A model generated the notes under the pieces. It had not been told where the DNA came from and did not search any database. It was given only the letters and a program-made list of their open reading frames with translations. The translations under genes were made by a program, and so were the position numbers. A DNA stretch of 64,000 nucleotides, taken from positions 173,438-237,437 of the forward strand of contig JANLFO010000001.1 in the NCBI GenBank assembly GCA_024653205.1. The letters are read 5' to 3'. This document shows, piece after piece, positions 1-7,373 of this stretch (within the stretch, counting starts at the first letter, position 1; the number at the start of each line of letters is the position of its first letter). The DNA is from Clostridia bacterium. Its GTDB lineage: Bacteria > Bacillota > DSM-521 > Neomoorellales > SLTJ01.

Positions 1-1104
1 TATCCTTCTTATTTCCGCCAGGGTGTGCTTGGCCAGAAGCAGGATCCTCCCGACCTTGATGGCGCCGCCGGTGGATCCGTAGCAGCCGCCGACAAACATC
101 AGCAGCAGCAAGAGGGTGCGCGAGAAAGAGGGCCAAAGGTCAAAATTGGTGGTGGCGTAACCGGTGGTGGTCATCACCGAAACCACCTGGAAAAAGGCCG
201 CCCGGACCAGCGGTTCGCCCGAATATCGTCCTTGTGCGTAGAGTTCTACCGCCACCGCCGAGCCGGCGGCAAATACTATCCCCGCATAGAAGCGGAACTC
301 AGGGTCTTTCCAGAAGGTGGCCAGGCTGCGGCGCCGGAGGGCCGAATGGCAGAGGGCGAAATTGGCGCCGGCCAGGAACATGAAGCCGGTAATGGCCCAG
401 TGGATTAAAGGGTCTTGGTAGTAGCCGATGCTGGCGTTCTTGGGGGAAAAGCCGCCGGTGGCCATGGTGGTGAAGGAGTGGGCCACGGCGTCGAAGAGGG
501 GCATGCCCAGGGCCCAAAGAAGCAGCATCTCCGCCCCGGTCAGGGAGCTGTAGATCAGCCACAGCACCCGGGCGGTAGCGGCCATTTTGGGTTTTAGTTT
601 TTCCACTGCGGGCCCCGGCACCTCGGCGTGTAGCGCATGCAGGCCGCCGGCCCTCAAAAAGGAAAGGAAGGCCAGAGTCAGCACCACTATGCCCATGCCG
701 CCCAGCCACTGGGTGAGGGCCCGCCAGAGCAGGACGGCCCGGCCGTGAGCTTCCACGTCGGTCATCACGCTGGCCCCGGTGGTAGTGAAGCCGGAGACGG
801 TCTCGAAAAAGGCGTCGGCAAAGCTGGTGAAGGTGCCGGCCATAAGGTAGGGAAGGCTTCCCAGCAGGGAAGCCCCCAACCAGGCCAGGGCCACGATGTA
901 GTAGCCTTCGCGTCGGTAAAGGCCCCCGCCCTTCTTGCCTAGCCGTACCAGCAGCAGTCCGGCGGATACGCCGATCAGCAAAGTGCAGGCGAAGGGGAGC
1001 CAGGCCTCACCGTGGTAAAGGGCGGTCACCAGGGGTAAGATCAGGGCGGCGCTAACGGTAATAAAGACTCTTCCCAGTATACTGGCCAGGATACGGTAAT
1101 CCAT
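1..1104 (-). CDS. trkH: TrkH-type potassium uptake membrane subunit (3' end outside window)
   Basis: This is the ion-conducting membrane subunit of a Trk/Ktr-type K+ uptake system. Reading the minus strand from the ATG at 1104 gives MDYRILASILGRVF, then hydrophobic segments and the selectivity-loop sequence FFETVSGFTTTGASVM around residues 100-115, which is diagnostic for the first pore loop of the TrkH/TrkG/KtrB family. About 368 codons are visible; the family is usually 450-490 residues, so the C-terminus lies beyond base 1. A GGAGGGG ribosome binding site precedes the ATG by about nine bases. The start lies 53 bases inside the end of trkA, so the two genes are co-transcribed and probably translationally coupled. 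The function is well supported by the pore motif and by its regulatory partner being next to it. Confidence 0.93.
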   Translation of the reverse strand, partial: MDYRILASILGRVFITVSAALILPLVTALYHGEAWLPFACTLLIGVSAGLLLVRLGKKGGGLYRREGYYIVALAWLGASLLGSLPYLMAGTFTSFADAFFETVSGFTTTGASVMTDVEAHGRAVLLWRALTQWLGGMGIVVLTLAFLSFLRAGGLHALHAEVPGPAVEKLKPKMAATARVLWLIYSSLTGAEMLLLWALGMPLFDAVAHSFTTMATGGFSPKNASIGYYQDPLIHWAITGFMFLAGANFALCHSALRRRSLATFWKDPEFRFYAGIVFAAGSAVAVELYAQGRYSGEPLVRAAFFQVVSVMTTTGYATTNFDLWPSFSRTLLLLLMFVGGCYGSTGGAIKVGRILLLAKHTLAEIRRI

Positions 1105-2455
1105 GCCCCCTGCTCCCCTCCAGGCAGAAGATCCGTTCCAGGGTGGGTACGGCGTCGGGCAGGGCCAGAACTACCGCGTGGTCTCCGGCGAGAAGGGCAT
1201 CTTTGCCCCGCGGTATCAGCACTTCTTCGCCCCGCACAATGGCTCCTATTATGGTGTTGCGGGGAAGGCCCGCCTCCTTAAGCGGTTTGCCCACCAGGGG
1301 GCAGCGAGAGGTGACCAGGAATTCTATCATTTCCGCCTTGTCTTGGCCCACGAAGCTGAGGAAGGCGATCTGGTTGTAGTGGATGAACTGGAGGATTTGG
1401 GCGGCGGTGAGCAAGCGGGGACTGACCACCACGTCCACGCCGACCTTTTGCATCAGGTGGGCGTAGTCCGACCGGCGGACCTGCGCCAAGACCTTCTTGG
1501 CGCCCAAGGTCTTGGCCAGAAGGCATACCAGCAGATTGACCTTGTCGTCCGGGGTCAGGGCGGCGAACAGGTCGGCCCGATCGACGCCTTCTTCCTCCAT
1601 CAGCTTGACGTCGGTTCCGTCGCCGTGAATTACCGTGGCGGAGGGGAACTTTTCGGTAAAGGCCTCACACTGTTCCAGATCCTTATCGATAATCTTGAGC
1701 TCGATGTGCCTGCCGGCCAGTTCTTTGGCCAGGTAGTGGGCCGTGCCCGTGCCCCCCACCACCATCACGTTCTGGGTACGCCGGTGCCTTTGCCCGAAGA
1801 AGTGCTCCACCTGCTCCATTTGCCGGCTGGGCGCCAGCACGAACACCCGGTCGCCGGCCAGAAGCTCATCCTGGCCACGGGGAATTATCACCCTGTCGCC
1901 CCGGATGATACCCACTATCAGGTAGGGGGGGTTGGGCGGCAGATCGCGCAGTTTGCGGTTTATCACCGGCGTCCGGGCGGTAAGGGTCAGCTCCAAAAGC
2001 TGAATCCTGCCCCCGGCGCAGTACTCCACCCCTTCTGCCTCAGGGAACTGGAGCAGCTTGGCGATAGCCGCAGCGGTGACCTGTTCCGGGTTGATGAGCA
2101 GGTCTATACCCAGGTTCGCCCCCAAGTTCAGCCCGTCCTCGGGCAGATAGTCCGGGTTGGACACCCGGGCCACCACCTTGCCCACGCCGAGCTGCTTGGC
2201 GATGGTGCCGATCACCAGGTTGGTTTCGTCGTCGCCGGTAACCGCCACCAGCAGGTCGGTCTGCGGGGCACCTATTTCCCGCAGCAGCTGCGGGCTGGTA
2301 GCCTGCCCGCACACGGTCTGGACGTCGAGCTGCTTTTCCACCACCTGGCACCGGACCCGGTCCTCGTCGACCATTACCACCTCGTGCTCCATCTGGGAGA
2401 GCATCTCCGCCAGCTTGAAACCGACCTTTCCCGCGCCAACGATGATGATGCGCAT
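1052..2455 (-). CDS. trkA: Trk system potassium uptake regulatory protein TrkA
   Basis: Cytosolic gating subunit for TrkH. The 467-residue protein has the duplicated architecture of full-length TrkA: RCK-N (Rossmann, MRIIIVGAGKVGFKLAEML), RCK-C/TrkA_C, second RCK-N (NVMVVGGTGTAHYLAKEL), second RCK-C. Both glycine-rich loops bind nucleotide (NAD(H)/ATP in the family). I place the start at the ATG at 2455 because it begins the Rossmann strand directly and has AAGGTGG about nine bases upstream; a longer frame adds 30 basic residues that look non-coding. It is the first gene of a trkA-trkH operon read leftward, with a good promoter at 2545-2573. Nothing looks broken. Confidence 0.95.
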   Translation of the reverse strand: MRIIIVGAGKVGFKLAEMLSQMEHEVVMVDEDRVRCQVVEKQLDVQTVCGQATSPQLLREIGAPQTDLLVAVTGDDETNLVIGTIAKQLGVGKVVARVSNPDYLPEDGLNLGANLGIDLLINPEQVTAAAIAKLLQFPEAEGVEYCAGGRIQLLELTLTARTPVINRKLRDLPPNPPYLIVGIIRGDRVIIPRGQDELLAGDRVFVLAPSRQMEQVEHFFGQRHRRTQNVMVVGGTGTAHYLAKELAGRHIELKIIDKDLEQCEAFTEKFPSATVIHGDGTDVKLMEEEGVDRADLFAALTPDDKVNLLVCLLAKTLGAKKVLAQVRRSDYAHLMQKVGVDVVVSPRLLTAAQILQFIHYNQIAFLSFVGQDKAEMIEFLVTSRCPLVGKPLKEAGLPRNTIIGAIVRGEEVLIPRGKDALLAGDHAVVLALPDAVPTLERIFCLEGSRGHGLPYPGQYTGKSLYYR

Positions 2456-2544
2456 GGGCCACTTCCACCTTTCGGGTTTTCCGCACCAAGGCGGAAGGGC
2501 CGCGCCCTTCCGCCTTCTCCAAAAGACCCGTAACTTTAACTTCA

Positions 2545-2573
2545 ACTCTACCTCGGCGGCGAGCTTCCGTCAA
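2545..2573 (-). promoter_or_regulatory. Sigma-A-like promoter for trkA-trkH
   Basis: On the minus strand TTGACG (2573-2568) is followed by a 17-base spacer and TAGAGT (2550-2545). The predicted transcript start is about 80 bases upstream of the trkA ATG. It diverges from the promoter at 2597-2625, giving a compact divergent promoter region. Confidence 0.55.
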
Positions 2574-2596
2574 GGGGGTGTTGGGCCCAAAGGAGA

Positions 2597-2625
2597 TTGT
2601 CCCGGTAGCGGAGGCAGGGTAAAAT
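2597..2625 (+). promoter_or_regulatory. Sigma-A-like promoter for the 2656-4872 genes
   Basis: TTGTCC (2597-2602), a 17-base spacer and TAAAAT (2620-2625). It reads into the cyclophilin-fold gene starting at 2656, leaving a leader of about 25 bases that contains the AGGGGGTGG ribosome binding site. Confidence 0.5.
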
Positions 2626-2655
2626 GAAAGAAAAGTGATGCCAGGGGGTGGCGCA

Positions 2656-3036
2656 ATGCGGGCAGTACTCCGGGCAGGAGGAGCAGAAGTAGAGATCGAG
2701 TTTAACGCCGGCGCCACGGCCGTCAAGATCTGGAAGGCACTTCCCCTGCAGGCAGAAGCCCAGACCTGGGGAGACGAGGTGTACTTCACCATTCCTGTGG
2801 AGGCCGAACTGGAAGACCCACGGGAACTGGTCGAGATGGGCGACGTGGGCTACTGGCCGCCGGGACGTGCCCTGTGCCTGTTTTTCGGCCCCACGCCGGT
2901 TTCGCGTCCCGGCGAAATCCGGCCCTACAGCCCGGTTACGGTGGTGGGCCGGGTACTCGGTGACCCGCAGGCGCTGAAGGCGGTCCGAAGCGGGGATCGG
3001 GTGCGGGTATGGCCTCGGGAGGGCGAGGCAAGGTAG
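2656..3036 (+). CDS. Cyclophilin-like fold protein (DUF369/TM1367 type)
   Basis: A 126-residue cytosolic protein with the features of the small bacterial cyclophilin-like family (TM1367 type): an N-terminal strand, the segment AVKIWKALPLQAEAQTWGDE, then EVYFTIPVE and the LCLFFGPTP strand. The ATG at 2656 is chosen because AGGGGGTGG lies five bases upstream; the longer frame adds only MMPGGGA. Its last 28 bases overlap the ATG-initiated trmK frame, so the genes are probably coupled. The biochemical role of this family is unknown; it lacks the catalytic surface of true peptidyl-prolyl isomerases, so I do not assign that activity. Fold assignment is by sequence pattern only. Confidence 0.75.
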   Translation: MRAVLRAGGAEVEIEFNAGATAVKIWKALPLQAEAQTWGDEVYFTIPVEAELEDPRELVEMGDVGYWPPGRALCLFFGPTPVSRPGEIRPYSPVTVVGRVLGDPQALKAVRSGDRVRVWPREGEAR

Positions 3037-3752
3037 GGGAAGGAGGGGCAAGGCCGGTTCTGCCTCGCCGGCTGCGGGCGGTGGCGGCCTACGTCCGGCC
3101 GGGGGAGAAGGTGGCGGATATCGGCTGCGGGGACGGCCGCCTGGCCGCCTACCTGGCCACGGTACGGGGCTGCCGGGTAATAGCCACCGAGGCCAGCCTG
3201 GCCGGATACGGCCTGGCGTCGGAAAGGCTGCGTCCCCTCTCCGGCCGGGTGGAGGTCCGTTTCGGCCGTGGACTGGCGCCGTTGCGGCCGGGGGAGGCAG
3301 AGGTTATAATTATTGCCGGCATGGGCGGGATTACCATGGCCGGTATCCTGGAGGCGCGGCCCCAGGGGCTCCGGCCCCGCTGCTTCGTGCTGCAACCGGT
3401 GGCCCGCACCGCCTACCTGCGCCGGTGGCTCTACCGCGCTGGCTGGGCCCTGCTGGACGAGGACCTGGTGGAGGACGGGAGGCGCATCTACGAGATAGTC
3501 GTAACCGCTCCCGGGGCCGGCGGAGTGCCGGCCGGGGGAGAGAAGCTTCTGGCCGGGGGCGAGGTGGGCACCCTGGCGTTTGCCCGACGGCACCCGCTGC
3601 TCGGGCCCTTCCTGCAGCAGAAGCTCGCCCGCTACCGCCGCCTGGCGGGCCAGGTGCGGGAGGCCCGGGGAGAGGCCCGGGAGAAGGTGCTTTCGGTGCT
3701 GAGGGAACTGGAAGTCCTGGCCGCCGCCCTGGAGGCGGGGCGGGACCGGTAA
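3009..3752 (+). CDS. trmK: tRNA (adenine(22)-N1)-methyltransferase TrmK
   Basis: SAM-dependent methyltransferase that makes m1A at position 22 of tRNA. The Rossmann SAM-binding motif VADIGCGDGRLAAYL is at about residues 35-49, the acidic E of TEAS ends strand 2, and the family signature AGMGGITM plus a QP motif (FVLQPVARTAYLRRWL) follow. The last 60-70 residues form the helical C-terminal domain typical of TrmK. Length (247) is slightly above the usual 230-240. The start is uncertain: the ATG at 3009 has a weak ribosome binding site, whereas a strong AAGGAGGGG at 3040-3048 precedes the conserved LPRRLRAVAAYV by about 11 bases with only a CTG available. Neighbouring Nif3 is the conserved yqfN-yqfO arrangement of Firmicutes. 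Confidence 0.9.
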   Translation: MASGGRGKVGEGGARPVLPRRLRAVAAYVRPGEKVADIGCGDGRLAAYLATVRGCRVIATEASLAGYGLASERLRPLSGRVEVRFGRGLAPLRPGEAEVIIIAGMGGITMAGILEARPQGLRPRCFVLQPVARTAYLRRWLYRAGWALLDEDLVEDGRRIYEIVVTAPGAGGVPAGGEKLLAGGEVGTLAFARRHPLLGPFLQQKLARYRRLAGQVREARGEAREKVLSVLRELEVLAAALEAGRDR

Positions 3753-3765
3753 GGGGAGACCGAAC

Positions 3766-4872
3766 TTGGGCCGTACCTGTGCGGAAGTAGCGGCCGTGTT
3801 GGAGGAATTGGCCCCGCCGGAACTGGCCGAGGCGGGGGATAACATCGGGCTGCAGGTGGGCCGTCCGGACCGGACGGTGGAGCGGCTTCTCATCGGGCTG
3901 GAGGTGAACCCGGACCTGCTGGAGGAAGCCTCGCAGCGCGGGGCGCAGATGCTGGTGGTGCATCATCCCCTAATCTACGAGCCGCTGGCGGCCCTGCGCC
4001 TGGATCGGCCGGGACCGGGCCTGCTGGCCGAGGCGGTGCGGCGGGACCTGGCGGTGTACGTGCTCCACACCAACTGGGACCTGGCCCCGGGCGGAGTGAG
4101 CCACTGCCTGGCGCAGGCCCTGGGGCTGGAGGAAATCGTACCCCTGCAGCCGGCCCCGGCGGGTGTCTACTACAAGCTGGTTACCTTTGTGCCCGAAGGC
4201 TACGAGGATCGGGTGCGCCAGGCCCTGGCCGAAGCCGGCGCGGGACGGATCGGCGCCTACAGCCACTGTTCGTTCGAAGCCGAAGGTACGGGGACCTTCC
4301 TGCCCCTTGAGGGGGCCCGGCCTTTCCTGGGCCGGCCGGGCAATCTGGAGCGGGCGCGGGAGCGACGCCTGGAGATGCTCCTGCCCCGGCGCCTGCTGGG
4401 TCGGGCGCTGGAGGCCCTGCTTTCCGCCCACCCCTACGAGGAGGTGGCCTACGACCTTTATCCGCTGGACAACTCTCCCTCCGGAGCCGGGCTGGGAGCC
4501 TTGGGACGACTGCCGTCACCGGAGAGTCTGGCCGTACTGGCGACGCGGGTCAAGGATACCCTGGGTCTTACCGGGGTGCGCCTGGCGGGCGATCCGGAAC
4601 GGGAGGTGCGGCGGGTGGCGGTATGCGGGGGTAGCGGCGGCTCCCTGGTTCAGGCGGCGCGGGACCGGGGGGCAGAGGTATTGATCACCGGGGACGTCAG
4701 GTACCACCAGGTGCTTTCCGCGCTGGCCCTGGACCTGGCGGTTATCGATGCCGGGCACGCGGCCACGGAGAGGGTGAGCCTGCCCTGCCTGGCCGAGCGC
4801 CTGCAGCAAGCGCTCCCGGATGTGGATGTGGCAGTGGAGCCGGGCGCCGTTGATCCCTGGCGGTATTTCTAG
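3766..4872 (+). CDS. Nif3-like dinuclear metal-centre protein (YqfO type)
   Basis: Member of the NIF3/YqfO/DUF34 family, hexameric proteins with a two-metal site; proposed roles include GTP cyclohydrolase I-like hydrolase or metal chaperone, but no accepted reaction. Metal ligands are visible: VVHHPLIY at about residue 65, the HTNWD segment at about 104, and VIDAGHAATE near the C-terminus. The 368-residue length indicates the long Firmicute form with an inserted PII-like domain between the halves (roughly residues 125-235, including YYKLVTFVPEGYEDRVRQAL). The start is TTG at 3766 with AAGGGGAG upstream that overlaps the trmK stop region. It is co-directional with trmK, as in many Firmicutes. 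Confidence 0.9.
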   Translation: MGRTCAEVAAVLEELAPPELAEAGDNIGLQVGRPDRTVERLLIGLEVNPDLLEEASQRGAQMLVVHHPLIYEPLAALRLDRPGPGLLAEAVRRDLAVYVLHTNWDLAPGGVSHCLAQALGLEEIVPLQPAPAGVYYKLVTFVPEGYEDRVRQALAEAGAGRIGAYSHCSFEAEGTGTFLPLEGARPFLGRPGNLERARERRLEMLLPRRLLGRALEALLSAHPYEEVAYDLYPLDNSPSGAGLGALGRLPSPESLAVLATRVKDTLGLTGVRLAGDPEREVRRVAVCGGSGGSLVQAARDRGAEVLITGDVRYHQVLSALALDLAVIDAGHAATERVSLPCLAERLQQALPDVDVAVEPGAVDPWRYF

Positions 4873-4976
4873 GCCTGGGTCGGTCGACGAAGCGACCGGA
4901 GGGAGGGGGAACCGCGACTACCGGTAAGGGCGCTGGCAGGTCCGGGTCGTGGTACTGATGTTGTAGGAGGTAACGA

Positions 4977-5414
4977 ATGGCGTCCGGTGAAGCCAAGAGC
5001 AAGAGGCTCATTCTCTACATAGACGGTGCCTCCCACGGTAACCCGGGTCCTTCCGGCTACGGCGTGGTGGTCGAGGACGCGCGGGGCGGGGTTTTGGCCG
5101 AACTTTCCGGCAGCCTGGGGGTAACCACCAACAACGTGGCCGAGTATACCGCCCTGCTCAAGGCCCTGGAAGAGGCCAGGGCCCGGGGAGCGGAGGAAGT
5201 GGAGATCCGCACCGACAGCGAACTCCTGGCGCGTCAGATCAACGGCAGCTACGCGGTAAGGAGCCCACGGCTGCTACCCCTGTATCAGAGGGCCCGGGCC
5301 GCCCTGGCGGGATTCCGGAGCTACCGGGTGGTGCACGTGGGCCGGGAGGAAAACCGTTCGGCGGACGCCCTGGCCGGCCGCGGGGCGCGGGCGGCGGAGG
5401 TGGAGGACAGGTGA
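4977..5414 (+). CDS. rnhA: Ribonuclease HI family protein
   Basis: Cleaves the RNA strand of RNA-DNA hybrids (R-loops, Okazaki primers). The RNase H catalytic acids are visible: D in LILYIDGASHGNPG (about residue 16), E in NNVAEYTALLKAL (about 60), D in IRTDSELLARQI (about 83), and D in NRSADALA near the C-terminus. The 145-residue protein lacks an N-terminal hybrid-binding domain and resembles the YpdQ-type/archaeal-like RNase HI. The ATG at 4977 has AGGAGG six bases upstream. Its stop overlaps the degS-like GTG start by four bases (GTGA), so expression is coupled to the two-component genes that follow, an arrangement I would not have expected functionally. Confidence 0.92.
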   Translation: MASGEAKSKRLILYIDGASHGNPGPSGYGVVVEDARGGVLAELSGSLGVTTNNVAEYTALLKALEEARARGAEEVEIRTDSELLARQINGSYAVRSPRLLPLYQRARAALAGFRSYRVVHVGREENRSADALAGRGARAAEVEDR

Positions 5415-6547
5415 GCCAGGTGCTGGACGCCGCTGCGCTGGAACGCATCCTGCGACAGACGCTGCAGGCGATAGAGCAGTCCAAGGAGGAGATGTTCGCC
5501 ATTGCCGAAAGCGCCCGGCAAGAGCGGCAGCGCACGGCGCGGGAGCTGGAGCGAGTGAAGGAGCAGGCCCGGCGGATGGTGGAGGAGGTGGATCGCTGTC
5601 AGAAAGAGGATCAACGCGCCCGCAGGCGCCTGGCGGAGGTGAGCCGCCGCTTTGACCTTTACACCGAAGAAGACATCCGTCAGGCCTACGAAGAGGCGCG
5701 GGAGGTGGTGGTGCGCCTCACCCTCCTGCAGGAAAGGGAGAGACAGCTCTTGGCCCGGCGTCGGGAACTGGAAGTAGCCTACCGCCAGCTGGAGGAGACC
5801 CAGGCGCGGGCGGAGCGCCTTGTATCCCGGGTAGGGGTGGTAATGGATTTCCTGGGCTCCAACCTGCAGCAGCTGTGGGAGATGGTGGAGCAGCTGCGGG
5901 GCGACCCGCAGGCAACGCTGGCCGTGATCCAGGCCCAGGAGGAGGAGCGGCGCCGGATCGCCCGGGGCATCCACGACGGCCCGGCCCAGATCCTCACCCG
6001 GGTGGTCATGCAGGCGGAATACTGCCAGAAGCTGGGGGAAGTCAAGCCCGAGGCCCTGCCGGTGGAGCTGAACGTGCTCAAGGAGCAGGCCCGCGATTGT
6101 CTGGCAGAGCTTAGGAAGATTATCTTTGACCTCCGTCCGGTAGATCTCTCCCAGGGCCTGGTCAGGGCGGTGGAGAAGTATCTGGCCGATTTTCGAGAGC
6201 GCACGGGGCTTGCGGTGCACTTTGAAACCCGGGGAGGCCGGGTGGCCTGCCGGCCCCAGGTGGAGGTAACGCTTTTCCGGATCCTGCAGGAGGCTCTGAA
6301 CAACGTCTACAAGCACGCCGAGGCCCGCTCGGTCCGGGTGGTGGTGGAGGCGCAGGGCAAGTCCCTGGCGGTTTCGGTGGAGGATGACGGCCGGGGCTTC
6401 GACTTGTCTCCCGCGCCCGAACGCCGAACCTACGGCCTGACCAGCATGGAGGAATGGGCCCGGCTGGTAAACGCTCACCTGAAGGTGGACTCTCGGCCCG
6501 GCGCGGGGACGAGGGTGAAGGTTTGGGTGGAGGCGCAGGCCACATGA
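5411..6547 (+). CDS. degS: DegS-like cytosolic sensor histidine kinase
   Basis: Cytosolic two-component kinase (378 residues, no transmembrane segment). The N-terminal 175 residues are a heptad-rich coiled coil like the DegS sensor domain. The HisKA_3 dimerisation box with the phosphoacceptor His (RRIARGIHDGPAQ) is at about residue 190, and a C-terminal HATPase_c domain carries the N box (ALNNVYKHAEA) and the G box (VEDDGRGFDL). The start is GTG at 5411. Its stop overlaps the downstream regulator ATG (ATGA), the usual arrangement of cognate pairs. In Bacillus DegS/DegU control exoenzymes, motility and competence; the target genes here cannot be read from the sequence. Confidence 0.9.
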   Translation: MSQVLDAAALERILRQTLQAIEQSKEEMFAIAESARQERQRTARELERVKEQARRMVEEVDRCQKEDQRARRRLAEVSRRFDLYTEEDIRQAYEEAREVVVRLTLLQERERQLLARRRELEVAYRQLEETQARAERLVSRVGVVMDFLGSNLQQLWEMVEQLRGDPQATLAVIQAQEEERRRIARGIHDGPAQILTRVVMQAEYCQKLGEVKPEALPVELNVLKEQARDCLAELRKIIFDLRPVDLSQGLVRAVEKYLADFRERTGLAVHFETRGGRVACRPQVEVTLFRILQEALNNVYKHAEARSVRVVVEAQGKSLAVSVEDDGRGFDLSPAPERRTYGLTSMEEWARLVNAHLKVDSRPGAGTRVKVWVEAQAT

Positions 6548-7179
6548 AAAGCGTACGGGTACTGATAGTGGACGACCACCAACTGATACGTGAAGGCTTG
6601 ACGAAGGTGCTGGCCCTGCACCCGGAAATCCAGGTGGTGGGCGAGGCGGCCACGGGGGAAGAAGCCCTGCAGCGGGCGTCGGAGTTGGAGCCGGACGTGG
6701 TGCTGCTGGACTTGAACCTGCCCGGCATGGACGGGGTGGAGGTGTGCCGGGTCCTGACCGGCAACGGCCGCTGCCGGGTGATTGCCCTGACGGTATACGA
6801 CGACGACGAACACGTGTTTGCCGCGGTGAGGGCCGGTGCCGCCGGCTACCTGCTGAAGGACGTCAGCCCGGACGAGCTGGCCCGGGCCGTCCGGGCGGTG
6901 GCCGACGGGGAGGGGGTCATGCACCCCCGGGTGACGGGGAAGATCATGCGCGAGTTTAACCGTCTCTCCGGAAGGCAGTCGCTGCCCGTTCCGCTCACCC
7001 CACGCGAGGTGGAGGTGCTGAAGCTGGTAGCCCGGGGGTATTCCAACAAGGCCATAGCCGCCGAACTTTACATAAGCCAGAAGACGGTAAAGAACCACAT
7101 AACCAGCATCCTGCGCAAGCTGGAATTGGAGGACCGGACCCAGGCGGCGGTGTGGGCGGTAAGGGCCCGGTTGGTCTAG
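6544..7179 (+). CDS. degU: DegU-like response regulator (NarL/LuxR type)
   Basis: The 211-residue protein has an N-terminal receiver domain with the acidic pair in LIVDDHQLIREGL, the phosphoacceptor Asp in VVLLDLNLPGMDG (about residue 57) and the conserved Lys in YLLKDVSPDEL, followed by a LuxR/GerE helix-turn-helix (LTPREVEVLKLVARGYSNKA and ISQKTVKNHITSILRKL). I start it at the ATG at 6544, which overlaps the kinase stop; a longer frame would add 30 residues inside the kinase gene. A strong intrinsic terminator follows at 7295-7321, ending the operon that begins no later than rnhA. Confidence 0.92.
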   Translation: MKSVRVLIVDDHQLIREGLTKVLALHPEIQVVGEAATGEEALQRASELEPDVVLLDLNLPGMDGVEVCRVLTGNGRCRVIALTVYDDDEHVFAAVRAGAAGYLLKDVSPDELARAVRAVADGEGVMHPRVTGKIMREFNRLSGRQSLPVPLTPREVEVLKLVARGYSNKAIAAELYISQKTVKNHITSILRKLELEDRTQAAVWAVRARLV

Positions 7180-7294
7180 GACCGGGTCCCAGGAAAAATG
7201 AGGCTGCGGGCCGATTGGCGACCGAGGGGAGCGGGGTTAGGATATAGGCAAAGGTTTCAACCTCCCAAAAGGCGCTTGGATGCCGGTTTTGCGG

Positions 7295-7321
7295 GCGGCC
7301 GTTCGGGGCCGCTCTTTTTTT
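7295..7321 (+). terminator. Rho-independent terminator after the DegU-type gene
   Basis: Perfect 6-bp stem GCGGCC / GGCCGC (7295-7300 and 7307-7312) with a 6-base loop, followed by TCTTTTTTT. This is the cleanest intrinsic terminator in the window and closes the rnhA-degS-degU transcription unit. Confidence 0.88.
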
Positions 7322-7327
7322 GGCTCG

Positions 7328-7356
7328 TTGCCCGCCCATCCGGCTCGTGTTATACT
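7328..7356 (+). promoter_or_regulatory. Sigma-A-like promoter for the EndoQ-UvrD fusion gene
   Basis: TTGCCC (7328-7333), a 17-base spacer and TATACT (7351-7356), immediately downstream of the terminator. The predicted start site is only about 11 bases before the ATG at 7374, so the leader is little more than the GGGGTGGG ribosome binding site. Confidence 0.65.
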
Positions 7357-7373
7357 GACCTTGGGGTGGGCCG

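Noticed and set aside
1103..2533. 476-residue plus-strand open frame
   Set aside because: Antisense to trkA; His/Gly/Gln-rich composition and no family motif. A high-GC shadow frame.
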